From positions 1 through 50,677 of the forward strand of contig CBFHWY010000008.1 in the NCBI GenBank assembly GCA_965659675.1: 50,677 bases of DNA, written 5' to 3'. Numbering within the stretch: the stretch's first letter is position 1; each line of letters begins with the position of its first letter. Origin of the DNA: CBFHWY01 sp965659675 (GTDB taxonomy: Bacteria; Bacteroidota; Bacteroidia; Flavobacteriales_G; Salibacteraceae). The notes beneath the pieces are model-generated. The model was not told the origin of the DNA. It saw only the letters and a list, made by a program, of their open reading frames with translations, and made no database searches. Positions 1 to 7,960 of this stretch are shown here, piece by piece. Both the position numbers and the translations under genes were made by a program.

Positions 1-1700
1 CTGAAGAGTACGTCTTTTTCCCAGTTGGGGATAAAGCTTGCGGTGATCCTTGGAGAGATCAATAATTGATCGTTAAAGTCCCAGTAATTAAAACGCAAAC
101 CTCCGGTGAAGCTGAGTTCTGCAGAGTCGAGCTCGATCACTTTATCCCATTGGGCATAGCCCATCGCCCGATTTGATATCACACGATTCTCTGCTCTGAT
201 CGTTTCCTTTAGGTTGATCTCATCTCTTGGGCTTACTGGAATGGGGTTGAGCTGAAGAGAATCCTCTGGTAAGTAGGTCCAGCCACTCACGCCAACTCCC
301 TGAGGAGAGCTAAATCCTGCGGAGTCAACATAGTACCATTCATTCAACTCATCAAAGATGTCTTCGTGCTGCAATTTTAATCCCCAGTGAAACTTATTGC
401 TCTCTTTCTTAAAACTTCCTTTGTGTTCCGTGCTAACAACCCAGGCATTCAGGTAATTTCTGGCATGATCGATAAAGCCACCAACACCGCGATTGAAGGC
501 GACGTCACCAAATTCTTGTGAACTCAGGTCGCGCTCTAATTCATCCAGTCGGTAAGCTCCCTCGATATCGAAGGTTTCTACTTCATCCGTCATATAGCTT
601 GAAGCAATGAACTTCAGGTCCAAACCATTGGGATTTTGATAGTTGGCGCTAAGTGCTCCGGTGGCAGTTTGATATTGGTCTATTTCCTGACCCTGGAAGA
701 AAATGGTCAATCTCAAGGCTTCATTTACCGTTCCAAAGTCGGTCTCACGGGTTTCAGGGACAAATAGATAGCGATTCCTGCTGAGGTTGCCCATAAAAGA
801 TAGCTCCCATGCATCGCTCAGGTCGTAGGTCAGGTAAGTTTGATAATCAAGAAAGGACGGCTGATAATCACCCTGAGTGTCGAGGCCTCTCAAGACATAT
901 TGATTACTGCGGTACCTCAATCCGTGAATCTGAGTGAATCGGTAGTTCTTACTGGCATCTTCAATGTGCACGGAGCCACCTAGCAAACTTCCAGAGAAAC
1001 CTCCACCAAACTTCCTGGGCTTCTTGTACTTTATATCCAGTACAGAGCTCATCTTATCGCCATATCTGGCTTCAAAACCTCCTGCTGAGAACTGAATGGA
1101 GGAAACCAGGTCTGAGTTGATGAAGCTTAGTCCTTCTTGTTGACCACTGCGCACAAGAAAAGGGCGGTACACCAATACATCATTCACATAGATGAGGTTC
1201 TCATCGTAGTTTCCACCTCTGACCGAATATGCTGAACTTAATTCATTGTTAGAAGTGACCCCAGGCAGGGTAAACAGGATCGCCTCAAAATTTCCACTGG
1301 CAGAAGGTAGCTTGGAAACGACCTTTGGGTCAAGTCTCATCAAAGTACTTCTGCGAGTTTCTTTGTCTTCGATAACCACTTCCTGGAAGGTTTCGGTCTT
1401 GCGTCTTAAGCCAACTTCGATCTTTCGACGCTCGCCCGCCTTGATGATCATGGGTACCTTTTCAGTGAAGTAGCCGATAAAGGAAAAGTAGACTGTTACA
1501 CTGCTGTCAGGGGGTATGTCAAAGCTAAAGTTACCCGATTGGTTGGTGACACTTCCCTTGGGGTATCCGGGGATTGAAACTGAGACCGCCTGCATGGGTC
1601 TACCAAGCTCATCAGAAACTTGTCCGGTGAGTGTAGCTTTTTGAGCGATCAAACTTGAACTCAAAAACAAGAGGAAAATGGTAATGCGCAAGGCTTGCAT
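1..1700 (-). CDS. TonB-dependent receptor, C-terminal part cut by window edge
   Basis: Outer-membrane active transporter, substrate unknown. The frame is open from the ATG at 1700 to base 1, so about 566 residues are present and the end of the barrel is missing. It begins with a signal peptide (MQALRITIFLLFLSSSLIAQ), then a carboxypeptidase-regulatory-like beta-sandwich of about 80 residues (TLTGQVSDELGRPMQAV, later GNFSFDIPPDSS). The plug domain follows (EAILFTLPGV, then SAYSVRGGNYDENLIYVNDV) and then amphipathic barrel strands. This order is typical of Bacteroidota receptors. No SusD partner is visible on the sequenced side. A TAnnTTTG box lies 8 nt before the ATG (1709-1716). Family assignment is firm; the transported ligand cannot be read. 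Confidence 0.93.
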   Translation of the reverse strand, partial: MQALRITIFLLFLSSSLIAQKATLTGQVSDELGRPMQAVSVSIPGYPKGSVTNQSGNFSFDIPPDSSVTVYFSFIGYFTEKVPMIIKAGERRKIEVGLRRKTETFQEVVIEDKETRRSTLMRLDPKVVSKLPSASGNFEAILFTLPGVTSNNELSSAYSVRGGNYDENLIYVNDVLVYRPFLVRSGQQEGLSFINSDLVSSIQFSAGGFEARYGDKMSSVLDIKYKKPRKFGGGFSGSLLGGSVHIEDASKNYRFTQIHGLRYRSNQYVLRGLDTQGDYQPSFLDYQTYLTYDLSDAWELSFMGNLSRNRYLFVPETRETDFGTVNEALRLTIFFQGQEIDQYQTATGALSANYQNPNGLDLKFIASSYMTDEVETFDIEGAYRLDELERDLSSQEFGDVAFNRGVGGFIDHARNYLNAWVVSTEHKGSFKKESNKFHWGLKLQHEDIFDELNEWYYVDSAGFSSPQGVGVSGWTYLPEDSLQLNPIPVSPRDEINLKETIRAENRVISNRAMGYAQWDKVIELDSAELSFTGGLRFNYWDFNDQLLISPRITASFIPNWEKDVLF

Positions 1701-1708
1701 GAGTGCGG

Positions 1709-1716
1709 CAAAAGTA
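1709..1716 (-). promoter_or_regulatory. -7 box of the TonB-dependent receptor gene
   Basis: On the minus strand this reads TACTTTTG, a full match to the Bacteroidota -7 element TAnnTTTG. Exactly 8 nt separate it from the ATG at 1700, so the transcript would have almost no leader. No clear TTG -33 element is seen at the expected distance. Confidence 0.55.
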
Positions 1717-1799
1717 CTCCTTTGGCTTTAACGTCGTAGTTCTTAAATATTGTTTGAACAGCAATCTTTGTTTCTTTGTTAGAATCATCAAATCAGGAT

Positions 1800-2777
1800 A
1801 TGGATTATAGAAGACTAGGACGTTCAGGATTGCAGGTAAGCGAACTATCATTTGGTTCATGGCTCACCTTTGCCAAGCAGATAGAAGACAACACCGCTGA
1901 AGAGCTAATGAAGTATGCCTACGATAATGGGGTGAACTTCTTTGATAATGCCGAGATCTACTCGAAAGGGCAGTCTGAGGTCGTGATGGGAAAGATCCTC
2001 AAGAAGATGGGATGGTCGAGAGATAGCTTCGTAGTGAGCTCAAAAGTCTTTTGGGGTGGAGACAAGCCTAATCAGACCGGTTTGAGCCGTAAACATGTCT
2101 TTGAAGCCTGTCATGCGGCCTTAAAAAGACTTCAGGTTGATTATCTGGATCTGTATTTCTGCCATCGACCAGATAAGAATACTCCAGTAGAAGAGACTGT
2201 TCGCACCATGAACGACCTTATACAGCAAGGTAAGGTGCTTTATTGGGGTACAAGCGAATGGAGTGCCCAGGAAATTCAGGAGGCCTACGGAATCGCCCGT
2301 CAATATGGTTTGATACCACCTAGCATGGAACAACCACAATACAATATGCTTCACCGTGAAAGGGTAGAGGTTGAGTACTATAAACTTTACAGGGAGATCG
2401 GAATGGGTACTACCATTTGGTCGCCCCTCGCTTCTGGTATTTTAAGTGGAAAGTACAATGATGGTTTTCCAGATGATACCCGACTGAGCATTGAAGGATT
2501 GGATTGGCTTAAAGATCGGGTCTACCGGGAAGAGAATTTGGAGAAGGTTCGCAAGCTAAGTTCTTTGGCAAATGACCTTGGAATGAGCATGGCCGACCTT
2601 GCGCTTTTATGGGTCTTAAAGAACCCTAATGTGAGCACAGCGATCACTGGCGCGAGTAAAATCTCACATCTTAAATCAAACATTGAGTCAATAAACCATA
2701 AAGATCTCATTACAAATGAAATAATGGAGAATATTGAGGAGATATTGGATAACAAACCAGAGATGCCAGCCTTCTAA
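1800..2777 (+). CDS. Aldo/keto reductase, Kv-beta/YghZ-like
   Basis: NADPH-dependent carbonyl reductase of the aldo/keto reductase superfamily, 325 residues, cytoplasmic. It opens with MDYRRLGRSGLQVSELSFG, typical of the group that includes potassium-channel beta subunits and YghZ. The catalytic tetrad is visible: Asp and Tyr in FFDNAEIYSKG, Lys in VVSSKVFWGG, His in YFCHRPD. The cofactor-binding end (WSPLASGILSGKY; AITGASKISHLKSNIES) is also present. I chose ATG 1800, where homology begins; a TTG at 1776 would add eight unsupported residues. The physiological substrate is not predictable. aat starts 2 nt after the stop, so the two are probably cotranscribed. Confidence 0.9.
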   Translation: MDYRRLGRSGLQVSELSFGSWLTFAKQIEDNTAEELMKYAYDNGVNFFDNAEIYSKGQSEVVMGKILKKMGWSRDSFVVSSKVFWGGDKPNQTGLSRKHVFEACHAALKRLQVDYLDLYFCHRPDKNTPVEETVRTMNDLIQQGKVLYWGTSEWSAQEIQEAYGIARQYGLIPPSMEQPQYNMLHRERVEVEYYKLYREIGMGTTIWSPLASGILSGKYNDGFPDDTRLSIEGLDWLKDRVYREENLEKVRKLSSLANDLGMSMADLALLWVLKNPNVSTAITGASKISHLKSNIESINHKDLITNEIMENIEEILDNKPEMPAF

Positions 2778-2778
2778 A

Positions 2779-3444
2779 ATGAGTGATCCTCACAGTCTTT
2801 CAATTTCGCTTTTAAGCGCTGAAACAGATTTCCATCAGCTAGACAATTTGAACGATGAGGGTCTCATTGGGATCTCTCAGGATTTTAACCCTGAAATTGT
2901 ACTGAAAGCATATCGAGGTGGCGCCTTTCCATGGTATAAGTTTCTTAAGGCTTACTGGTGGTATTCTCCAGATCCAAGAATGGTTCTTGATCCGCAGAAC
3001 ATCAAGGTTTCGAAATCCATGAGGCAGCTGATTCGAAGAAATGAGTTTGAGTTGACCGTAGATCAGTGTTTCGAAGAGGTTGTTCGCAGTTGTGCCTCTG
3101 TCAGAAGGCGAGGGCAGGAGGGGACCTGGATCACGGAGGATTTTATTGAAGTGTACGCTAGCCTTGCTGAAGAAGGAATTGCCAGATCTGTAGAGGTATG
3201 GAAAGAAGGAGAGCTCGTTGGCGGCTTGTATGGCCTCCGGATAGGTGATGTCTTTTTTGGGGAGAGTATGTTCAGCAAAGTGTCGAATGCCTCTAAGCGC
3301 GCCTTTATTGCCCTGGCAAAGGCAGAACTCATGCCCGAGCTTAAACTGATCGACTGTCAGGTTTATACCGAACATCTGCAGCGCATGGGGGCTGACCTGA
3401 TCTCTCGAAATGATTTTCTTCAAAGGATTAAAGCCTGGACCTAA
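2779..3444 (+). CDS. aat: Leucyl/phenylalanyl-tRNA--protein transferase
   Basis: Transfers Leu or Phe from aminoacyl-tRNA to N-terminal Arg/Lys of proteins, marking them for ClpS/ClpAP degradation (N-end rule). The 221-residue product has the family hallmarks: AYRGGAFPWY near the N-terminus, WWYSPDPRMVL, a GTWITEDFIEVYASL segment, the GGLYGLRIGDVFFGESMFS core and a DCQVYTEHLQRMGA end. Length is close to the E. coli enzyme (234). The ATG at 2779 follows the upstream stop almost directly; an upstream in-frame start would overlap the reductase by 15 codons without family support. It forms a probable three-gene unit with the aldo/keto reductase and the hypothetical gene after it. Confidence 0.95.
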   Translation: MSDPHSLSISLLSAETDFHQLDNLNDEGLIGISQDFNPEIVLKAYRGGAFPWYKFLKAYWWYSPDPRMVLDPQNIKVSKSMRQLIRRNEFELTVDQCFEEVVRSCASVRRRGQEGTWITEDFIEVYASLAEEGIARSVEVWKEGELVGGLYGLRIGDVFFGESMFSKVSNASKRAFIALAKAELMPELKLIDCQVYTEHLQRMGADLISRNDFLQRIKAWT

Positions 3445-3446
3445 AC

Positions 3447-4013
3447 TTGAATCCCTTTAAACAAATAAAAGAACAGGGTGCGAGTGATGAAGAACTCCTC
3501 GAGTTGCTTCATGAAAAGCTTCATGAGGAGAAACTTTGGTTGCTTCGCCAGCCTGCCATCATACCCGGACTTTTTCGAAAAAGATTAAGTAAACTACTGC
3601 ATTTGGTTGAAGATCACAATGCTTCAAGTGATACAACCATTAAAATATCAGAAAATACTGATAAAGAGGGTAGTATATATGACTATAAAAACCTCAAGCT
3701 CCATGGTTATCTAGCTCAATATGATGCATATTTGAATGCCTTCCGATTGGAGTTCATGAATGCCGAAGGTGTGGATGAAATGACTGGAGCATTAATGAAG
3801 ATGATTGCCCTGGAAGAGCATTATTATGATCTGGTTGATGAAGAATTTGATCTGGACACGATCGAATATGAAGAGGTTCCCCCGAATGAAAAGTTGGAAG
3901 CCTTTCGCATGCTTGAACACGTTAAAGCACAAAGACCTGGAAAGACTGAAGATCTATTAAAGGAGTTAAAACGTATCAAACGAATTTTGCGCGTTTATCA
4001 TAAGACTCTTTAA
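3447..4013 (+). CDS. Hypothetical acidic protein
   Basis: I do not recognise a family. The 188-residue product has no signal peptide or membrane segment, is rich in Glu, Leu and Lys and looks largely helical. It ends in a basic helix (LLKELKRIKRILRVYHKTL). It starts with TTG at 3447, two bases after the aat stop; the next in-frame Met is about 100 residues in, so TTG is the plausible start. The lack of a gap to aat suggests shared transcription. Reality as a gene is supported by tight packing and the frame's continuity, not by homology. Confidence 0.7.
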   Translation: MNPFKQIKEQGASDEELLELLHEKLHEEKLWLLRQPAIIPGLFRKRLSKLLHLVEDHNASSDTTIKISENTDKEGSIYDYKNLKLHGYLAQYDAYLNAFRLEFMNAEGVDEMTGALMKMIALEEHYYDLVDEEFDLDTIEYEEVPPNEKLEAFRMLEHVKAQRPGKTEDLLKELKRIKRILRVYHKTL

Positions 4014-4050
4014 AGCCTGGCTTTATCGTTAATTGTAATTAAGCTATTTG

Positions 4051-4083
4051 ATGAAAAGAAAACGGCGGACAAAGTCCGCCGTT
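4051..4083 (-). terminator. Rho-independent terminator, mainly for the 4111-5442 gene
   Basis: A perfect 10-bp stem (AACGGCGGAC at 4061-4070 with GTCCGCCGTT at 4074-4083) closes a 3-nt loop. Read on the minus strand it is followed by a T-rich run (TTTTCTTTTC), which suits the gene ending at 4111. It also sits 47 nt after the plus-strand gene ending at 4013 and may stop both. Confidence 0.85.
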
Positions 4084-4110
4084 CATTGGTGCTGATATGT
4101 TAGCTAGGTT

Positions 4111-5442
4111 TTATTCTTTGATCAATCGAATTATTGCATGATGTTCACCTGCTGATACTTCAACGAAGTAAAGCCCAGTCTCTCCATCAAAATCGATATT
4201 AAAAGTGCCAGAAGCGGAGAAGGATTCTTTTTTCACTTCTTGTCCAATGGCATTGCGAATGACAATCGAGGCCTTTTCAAACTCTTCACCTAAATCGATC
4301 AAGAACTTTCCTTCAGTTGGATTAGGATACAATTTGAGCGCTCCATCAAAATTGTTTTCTATCAAACTAAGCCCCATGACAGACTCACAATCCGAAGTGT
4401 CAACACAGCCATTCTGAGTGATTTCTACAGCGTAATTACCATTGCTTGTTGCAGTAAAACTCTGATTTGTGTCTCCAACTAGAGCCATATAACCAGTGTC
4501 ACAATCCAACCATTGATAACTAGCACCCGTTGCCAGTGCTGTTAAGATTGGAGCTGTATTGGTAACTCCAGTTTCAACGGTGTCGATGGTCAAGTTAATT
4601 GTCATGATACTATCACATCCACCCATGGTAGCAATGGTATCCATGTAGGTTCCAGACATCATCCACGTTTTACCACTAGGAGATGTATATCTATAACAAG
4701 CTCTTTCATCCAGGACGGCTGAGCTATCAGTGTTATTGACGCTAAGGTTGATCGTAATGATGCTATCACAATTTGCTGCATTAGGAATGGTATCCTGATA
4801 AGTACCGCTCATTGTGAAGGTTTTACCGCTTGGTGAAGTGTAGGTGTCACAGGCAGAAGGTGAAATACTGCTCGTGGTATTGCTACATGAACTCATGCAA
4901 GTGAAGAAATAATGGGTGTTACCCAGGGATCCTACGTTTCCATTCTGATAACATATACCTCCGGTATTGGTCCAAAAGTTGGTTGGGAACTGAAAATACC
5001 AAATAAGCTGTGGCTCAACCCTTCCGCATAATTGACCTGGGGTCAATGTTACACGGATGGTGTACATCTGTCCAGAGACAAGTGTTGCAGGATTACTAAA
5101 ATTGAAAGTATCCAGGGTTCGTGTAAAATTCACTGATCGCGAGAAAACCTCCGATGCAAGCTGAGTTCCACGAATGGTGTCACCGTCAAGAATATCAACA
5201 CGAATGGTCATGTTTCCACTACATGCAGCGTTTGTGGCGCTCAAATCAAGACCAACTGCACTGAGTGTGCCTGACTGACCAGCTCTAAATGATTGGCCAT
5301 CGCCTGTTAATGTATCGGAGCCAACAGTTGTTTGACGAGTATCGGTACCTGTAAAGCTTTGATCGATACTACATTGGCTATAGGAGATGTTTGGACTCAA
5401 AAGCAGAAGTCCTGCTATGAATAAAGTAAAAATAGTTTTCAT
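4111..5442 (-). CDS. T9SS type A sorting domain-containing secreted protein with cysteine repeats
   Basis: Secreted or surface protein of 443 residues exported by Sec and the type IX system. It has a signal peptide (MKTIFTLFIAGLLLLSPNISYSQ), a region of about 165 residues of unknown fold, then two tandem repeats of about 47 residues. Each repeat carries C-x-x-YTSPSGKT, MSGTY-x-DTI and a later NCDSI/GCDSI with INL. A third sandwich-like stretch follows (ASYQWLDCDTGY). The C-terminal sorting domain (LKLYPNPTEGKF ... GLYFVEVSAG) is the T9SS type A tail. The paired cysteines in each repeat suggest disulfides. Such repeats occur in Bacteroidota adhesin-like proteins, but no ligand or enzymatic activity can be read. 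Confidence 0.9.
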   Translation of the reverse strand: MKTIFTLFIAGLLLLSPNISYSQCSIDQSFTGTDTRQTTVGSDTLTGDGQSFRAGQSGTLSAVGLDLSATNAACSGNMTIRVDILDGDTIRGTQLASEVFSRSVNFTRTLDTFNFSNPATLVSGQMYTIRVTLTPGQLCGRVEPQLIWYFQFPTNFWTNTGGICYQNGNVGSLGNTHYFFTCMSSCSNTTSSISPSACDTYTSPSGKTFTMSGTYQDTIPNAANCDSIITINLSVNNTDSSAVLDERACYRYTSPSGKTWMMSGTYMDTIATMGGCDSIMTINLTIDTVETGVTNTAPILTALATGASYQWLDCDTGYMALVGDTNQSFTATSNGNYAVEITQNGCVDTSDCESVMGLSLIENNFDGALKLYPNPTEGKFLIDLGEEFEKASIVIRNAIGQEVKKESFSASGTFNIDFDGETGLYFVEVSAGEHHAIIRLIKE

Positions 5443-5548
5443 TGTAATCTGTTATAATTTCTGCGAAACTAAGTTTACGAAACGCCAAAAGCGATGGTGC
5501 TCCAAACAACTTGTTGACATTCTGCTATGAAAGCCAAAGAGCTGTTTC

Positions 5549-6322
5549 CTACTTGAGATATCCATAAAACTGAAGCAATTTCTCAGCTTCAGGTTCCTTG
5601 GTCAATACTTTCGCCCGCTCGATATGCTCTTCTTTTTTCCATTTACCAATGGAGTCGGCAAAGATGTTCTGAACTTTGCCATGATAGGCCCGGTTGGTTC
5701 GCACATCCGCATGATCATGCCAGTTCAGTATTTCATCGCACACTGGAATATCCAAAAACTCACAGATATTTTTGATCTGAGGTTCAAAGTCGAGGATGAG
5801 ATCCTCATACCTCACTGTCATAACATTGGGATGCTCGCGTGCTTCATAGCCAGCACCAACGTCACGTATCCACCTTTCTGGATCAACCCAATACTGGCCC
5901 GGTGCAGTAGGGTGCTTGGATAATATCACATCGCGTCCATCTCTTACGATATTAAGAAACTTGAATTTGGCCTGATGATAGGATTCAATATCCTTTAGCT
6001 TGAGAATATTTGTCGGGCTTTTTTCGCACCATCGATTGGCTGTACTCTTTATTTTCTTTAGAAGTAGAGTTCTGTGTAAACGATACCAACGCTGTGGGAT
6101 TGACCTTCCATTTTGATCGGTTTCGACCTTGTCGAAGAGTCTTAGTTCTTCTGGACATGCAAACACCTCTGGGTGACTCGAAATGATCGAAAGTAAAAGG
6201 GTAGTGCCTGAACGCCCGCAACCACCTATGTAGATCGGCTCCTTGCTAAAATCCTTTTTACGAACTCTTGCTCCCAGTAAGTTTATGATGGCAATAAATG
6301 GCTTCTTGTAGACTTTGGTCAT
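5549..6322 (-). CDS. Sulfotransferase family protein
   Basis: Predicted PAPS-dependent sulfotransferase of 257 residues. The 5'-phosphosulfate loop is clear (PIYIGGCGRSGTTLL) and the 3'-phosphate site is NIVRDGRDVILS. The C-terminal third has the expected RYEDLILDFEPQIKNICEFLDIP. I chose ATG 6322; a TTG at 6337 would add five residues. The acceptor is unknown; bacterial members of this group modify glycans, lipids or small molecules. It stands alone between the T9SS protein and murQ, about 29 kb from the polysaccharide cluster, so a link to that glycan is speculation. Confidence 0.87.
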   Translation of the reverse strand: MTKVYKKPFIAIINLLGARVRKKDFSKEPIYIGGCGRSGTTLLLSIISSHPEVFACPEELRLFDKVETDQNGRSIPQRWYRLHRTLLLKKIKSTANRWCEKSPTNILKLKDIESYHQAKFKFLNIVRDGRDVILSKHPTAPGQYWVDPERWIRDVGAGYEAREHPNVMTVRYEDLILDFEPQIKNICEFLDIPVCDEILNWHDHADVRTNRAYHGKVQNIFADSIGKWKKEEHIERAKVLTKEPEAEKLLQFYGYLK

Positions 6323-6377
6323 GGCGTAAAGGTTCAAATAATGCTTCAGCTATCTACACTGGCATTTGCACTGACGT

Positions 6378-7181
6378 TTATGATGCTTCCCTGATGGCAT
6401 TCCTTACGCTTCCGCATTTATCCAGCATCGCCCTGGATTCCTCGTAGTCGAGTCCAGTGGCTTTCATGATCATTCGCGTACCCCGGTCAAGCAATTTGTT
6501 ATTTGACAACTGCATATCAACCATTCGATTGCCCTCTACACGACCTAATTTGATCATCAAAGAAGTGGAGATCATGTTCAAAACCAGCTTTTGTGCTGTG
6601 CCTGCCTTCATTCTGGTACTTCCTGTAACGAATTCCGGACCCACAATCACTTCGATCGGGAAATCGGCTTCTTCACTTAGTGGCGTGTTCAGATTACAAG
6701 AGATGCTACCAGTTTGTATACCCATCGCTCTGCATCTTTTTAAAGCGCCTACCACATAGGGTGTTGTGCCTGAGGCTGCTATTCCTACAACAAAGTCTTT
6801 TTCGTCTACGAGATGCTCTTTAAGGTCCTTCCAGCCAAGGGCTTCATCATCCTCTGCGAACTCTACCGCTTTTCTCATCGCTTTGTCGCCCCCAGCCATT
6901 AAGCCTACAACCAGTCCATGGGGCACACCAAAAGTGGGTGGACATTCACTGGCATCAACGATCCCTAATCTGCCGCTGGTACCGGCTCCAATGTAAAAGA
7001 GTCTTCCACCATCCTTCAACTTTATAGCAGCCGCATCGATCAATACCTCAATGTTGTCGAATACCATGGCAATGGCCTGGGGAACAGTCTGGTCCTCTTT
7101 GTTCATGTTTTCGATCAAGTCTCGGGTGCTCATCTTCTCGAGATGATCGTAGTTCGATTCTTTTTCCGTTTGCTTGTCCAT
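6378..7181 (-). CDS. murQ: N-acetylmuramic acid 6-phosphate etherase
   Basis: Cleaves the lactyl ether of MurNAc-6-phosphate to give GlcNAc-6-phosphate and D-lactate in cell-wall recycling. The 267-residue product has the SIS-domain sugar-phosphate site (LFYIGAGTSGRLGIVDASECPPTFG), the second conserved block (VVGIAASGTTPYVVGAL) and the signature GPEFVTGSTRMKAGTAQKLVLNM (shown in parts). The ASEC and AEDDE glutamates correspond to the catalytic positions known in E. coli MurQ. The ATG overlaps the stop of the upstream outer-membrane gene by one base (TAATG), so translation is probably coupled. No murP or amgK/murU-like partner is in view. Confidence 0.95.
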   Translation of the reverse strand: MDKQTEKESNYDHLEKMSTRDLIENMNKEDQTVPQAIAMVFDNIEVLIDAAAIKLKDGGRLFYIGAGTSGRLGIVDASECPPTFGVPHGLVVGLMAGGDKAMRKAVEFAEDDEALGWKDLKEHLVDEKDFVVGIAASGTTPYVVGALKRCRAMGIQTGSISCNLNTPLSEEADFPIEVIVGPEFVTGSTRMKAGTAQKLVLNMISTSLMIKLGRVEGNRMVDMQLSNNKLLDRGTRMIMKATGLDYEESRAMLDKCGSVRNAIREAS

Positions 7182-7960
7182 TAGAGTGATTTCTTGTAGT
7201 TCTTGATCTGCTTGTTGAAGTAGTAGCCGGCTTTTAGGTTGAGGTAGATGGCGTCGAAGCGGGGTTTTTCTGTACCCAATACAGGTCCGTCTGGGTCAAT
7301 ATTGTTGTTGAGTTGACGCTGATACATGAGCTGGGCTGATATCACTCCCTTTGCTTTTATGTACTGTACGATTCCTGCGCCAGCACTCCAGGCAAAATAG
7401 GCTTTGCGAAACCAGTAAATAGGTGTGCTTCCGTCCTTGTCGACATTTCTAAATAATGGATCTTGTATTTCGTCAGGCCCATCAAAACGTCGTCCATTAA
7501 ATACCTGGCTAACAAGATATCCACCATGAAGTGCGCCTGAAACCAGAAACCAGGTTCTGTCTCCCAGTTGGAAGTGTTTATCCAAGCCAAAAGGAACGGT
7601 GATGTATCGAGCCGAAATAATGATATGTCCGCTTTTTGAAGTGTCGAAAACACCAGGAGTGGTCATATTCAATGGTCGCGTTCTAAAGCCTTTGTTCTGA
7701 AAGTTGATACCCGTGGTGAAGCTAAAATCAGGATCCAGAAAACCTTTATACTCTACACCAAAATGATAACTTGGTTTCCATTCCAGCGGCAGTCTTTGTT
7801 TGATCTTTCTATCGCTGATCTGCTCCATGCTGGGTGAGACCACAACAGTAAGATGATACTTGTCCTGCCCAAGTGCCATATTCGTGCACAAACCGAGCAG
7901 AAAAAAAGAAAGCAGTAGGGGCTTAATAGATCCTCGGATATTCTTCTGGATCAGCCTCAT
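7181..7960 (-). CDS. Outer-membrane beta-barrel-like protein
   Basis: Hypothetical 259-residue exported protein. A signal peptide (LLLSFFLLGLCTNMALGQ) is followed by alternating amphipathic strands rich in Tyr, Phe and Gly and a terminal strand ending near YLNLKAGYYFNKQ, as in the small 8-strand barrels common in Bacteroidota. No enzymatic motif is seen. The ATG at 7960 lies inside the end of the E1 dehydrogenase gene, an overlap of 38 nt; the signal peptide needs this start. Its stop overlaps the murQ start by one base, so the barrel and MurQ are probably made together, which hints at a cell-envelope role but does not prove it. Confidence 0.75.
   Translation of the reverse strand: MRLIQKNIRGSIKPLLLSFFLLGLCTNMALGQDKYHLTVVVSPSMEQISDRKIKQRLPLEWKPSYHFGVEYKGFLDPDFSFTTGINFQNKGFRTRPLNMTTPGVFDTSKSGHIIISARYITVPFGLDKHFQLGDRTWFLVSGALHGGYLVSQVFNGRRFDGPDEIQDPLFRNVDKDGSTPIYWFRKAYFAWSAGAGIVQYIKAKGVISAQLMYQRQLNNNIDPDGPVLGTEKPRFDAIYLNLKAGYYFNKQIKNYKKSL

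Noticed and set aside
2839..3423. 194-codon open frame on the minus strand
   Set aside because: It lies wholly antisense to aat, whose protein is clearly conserved; the translated product has no recognisable motif.
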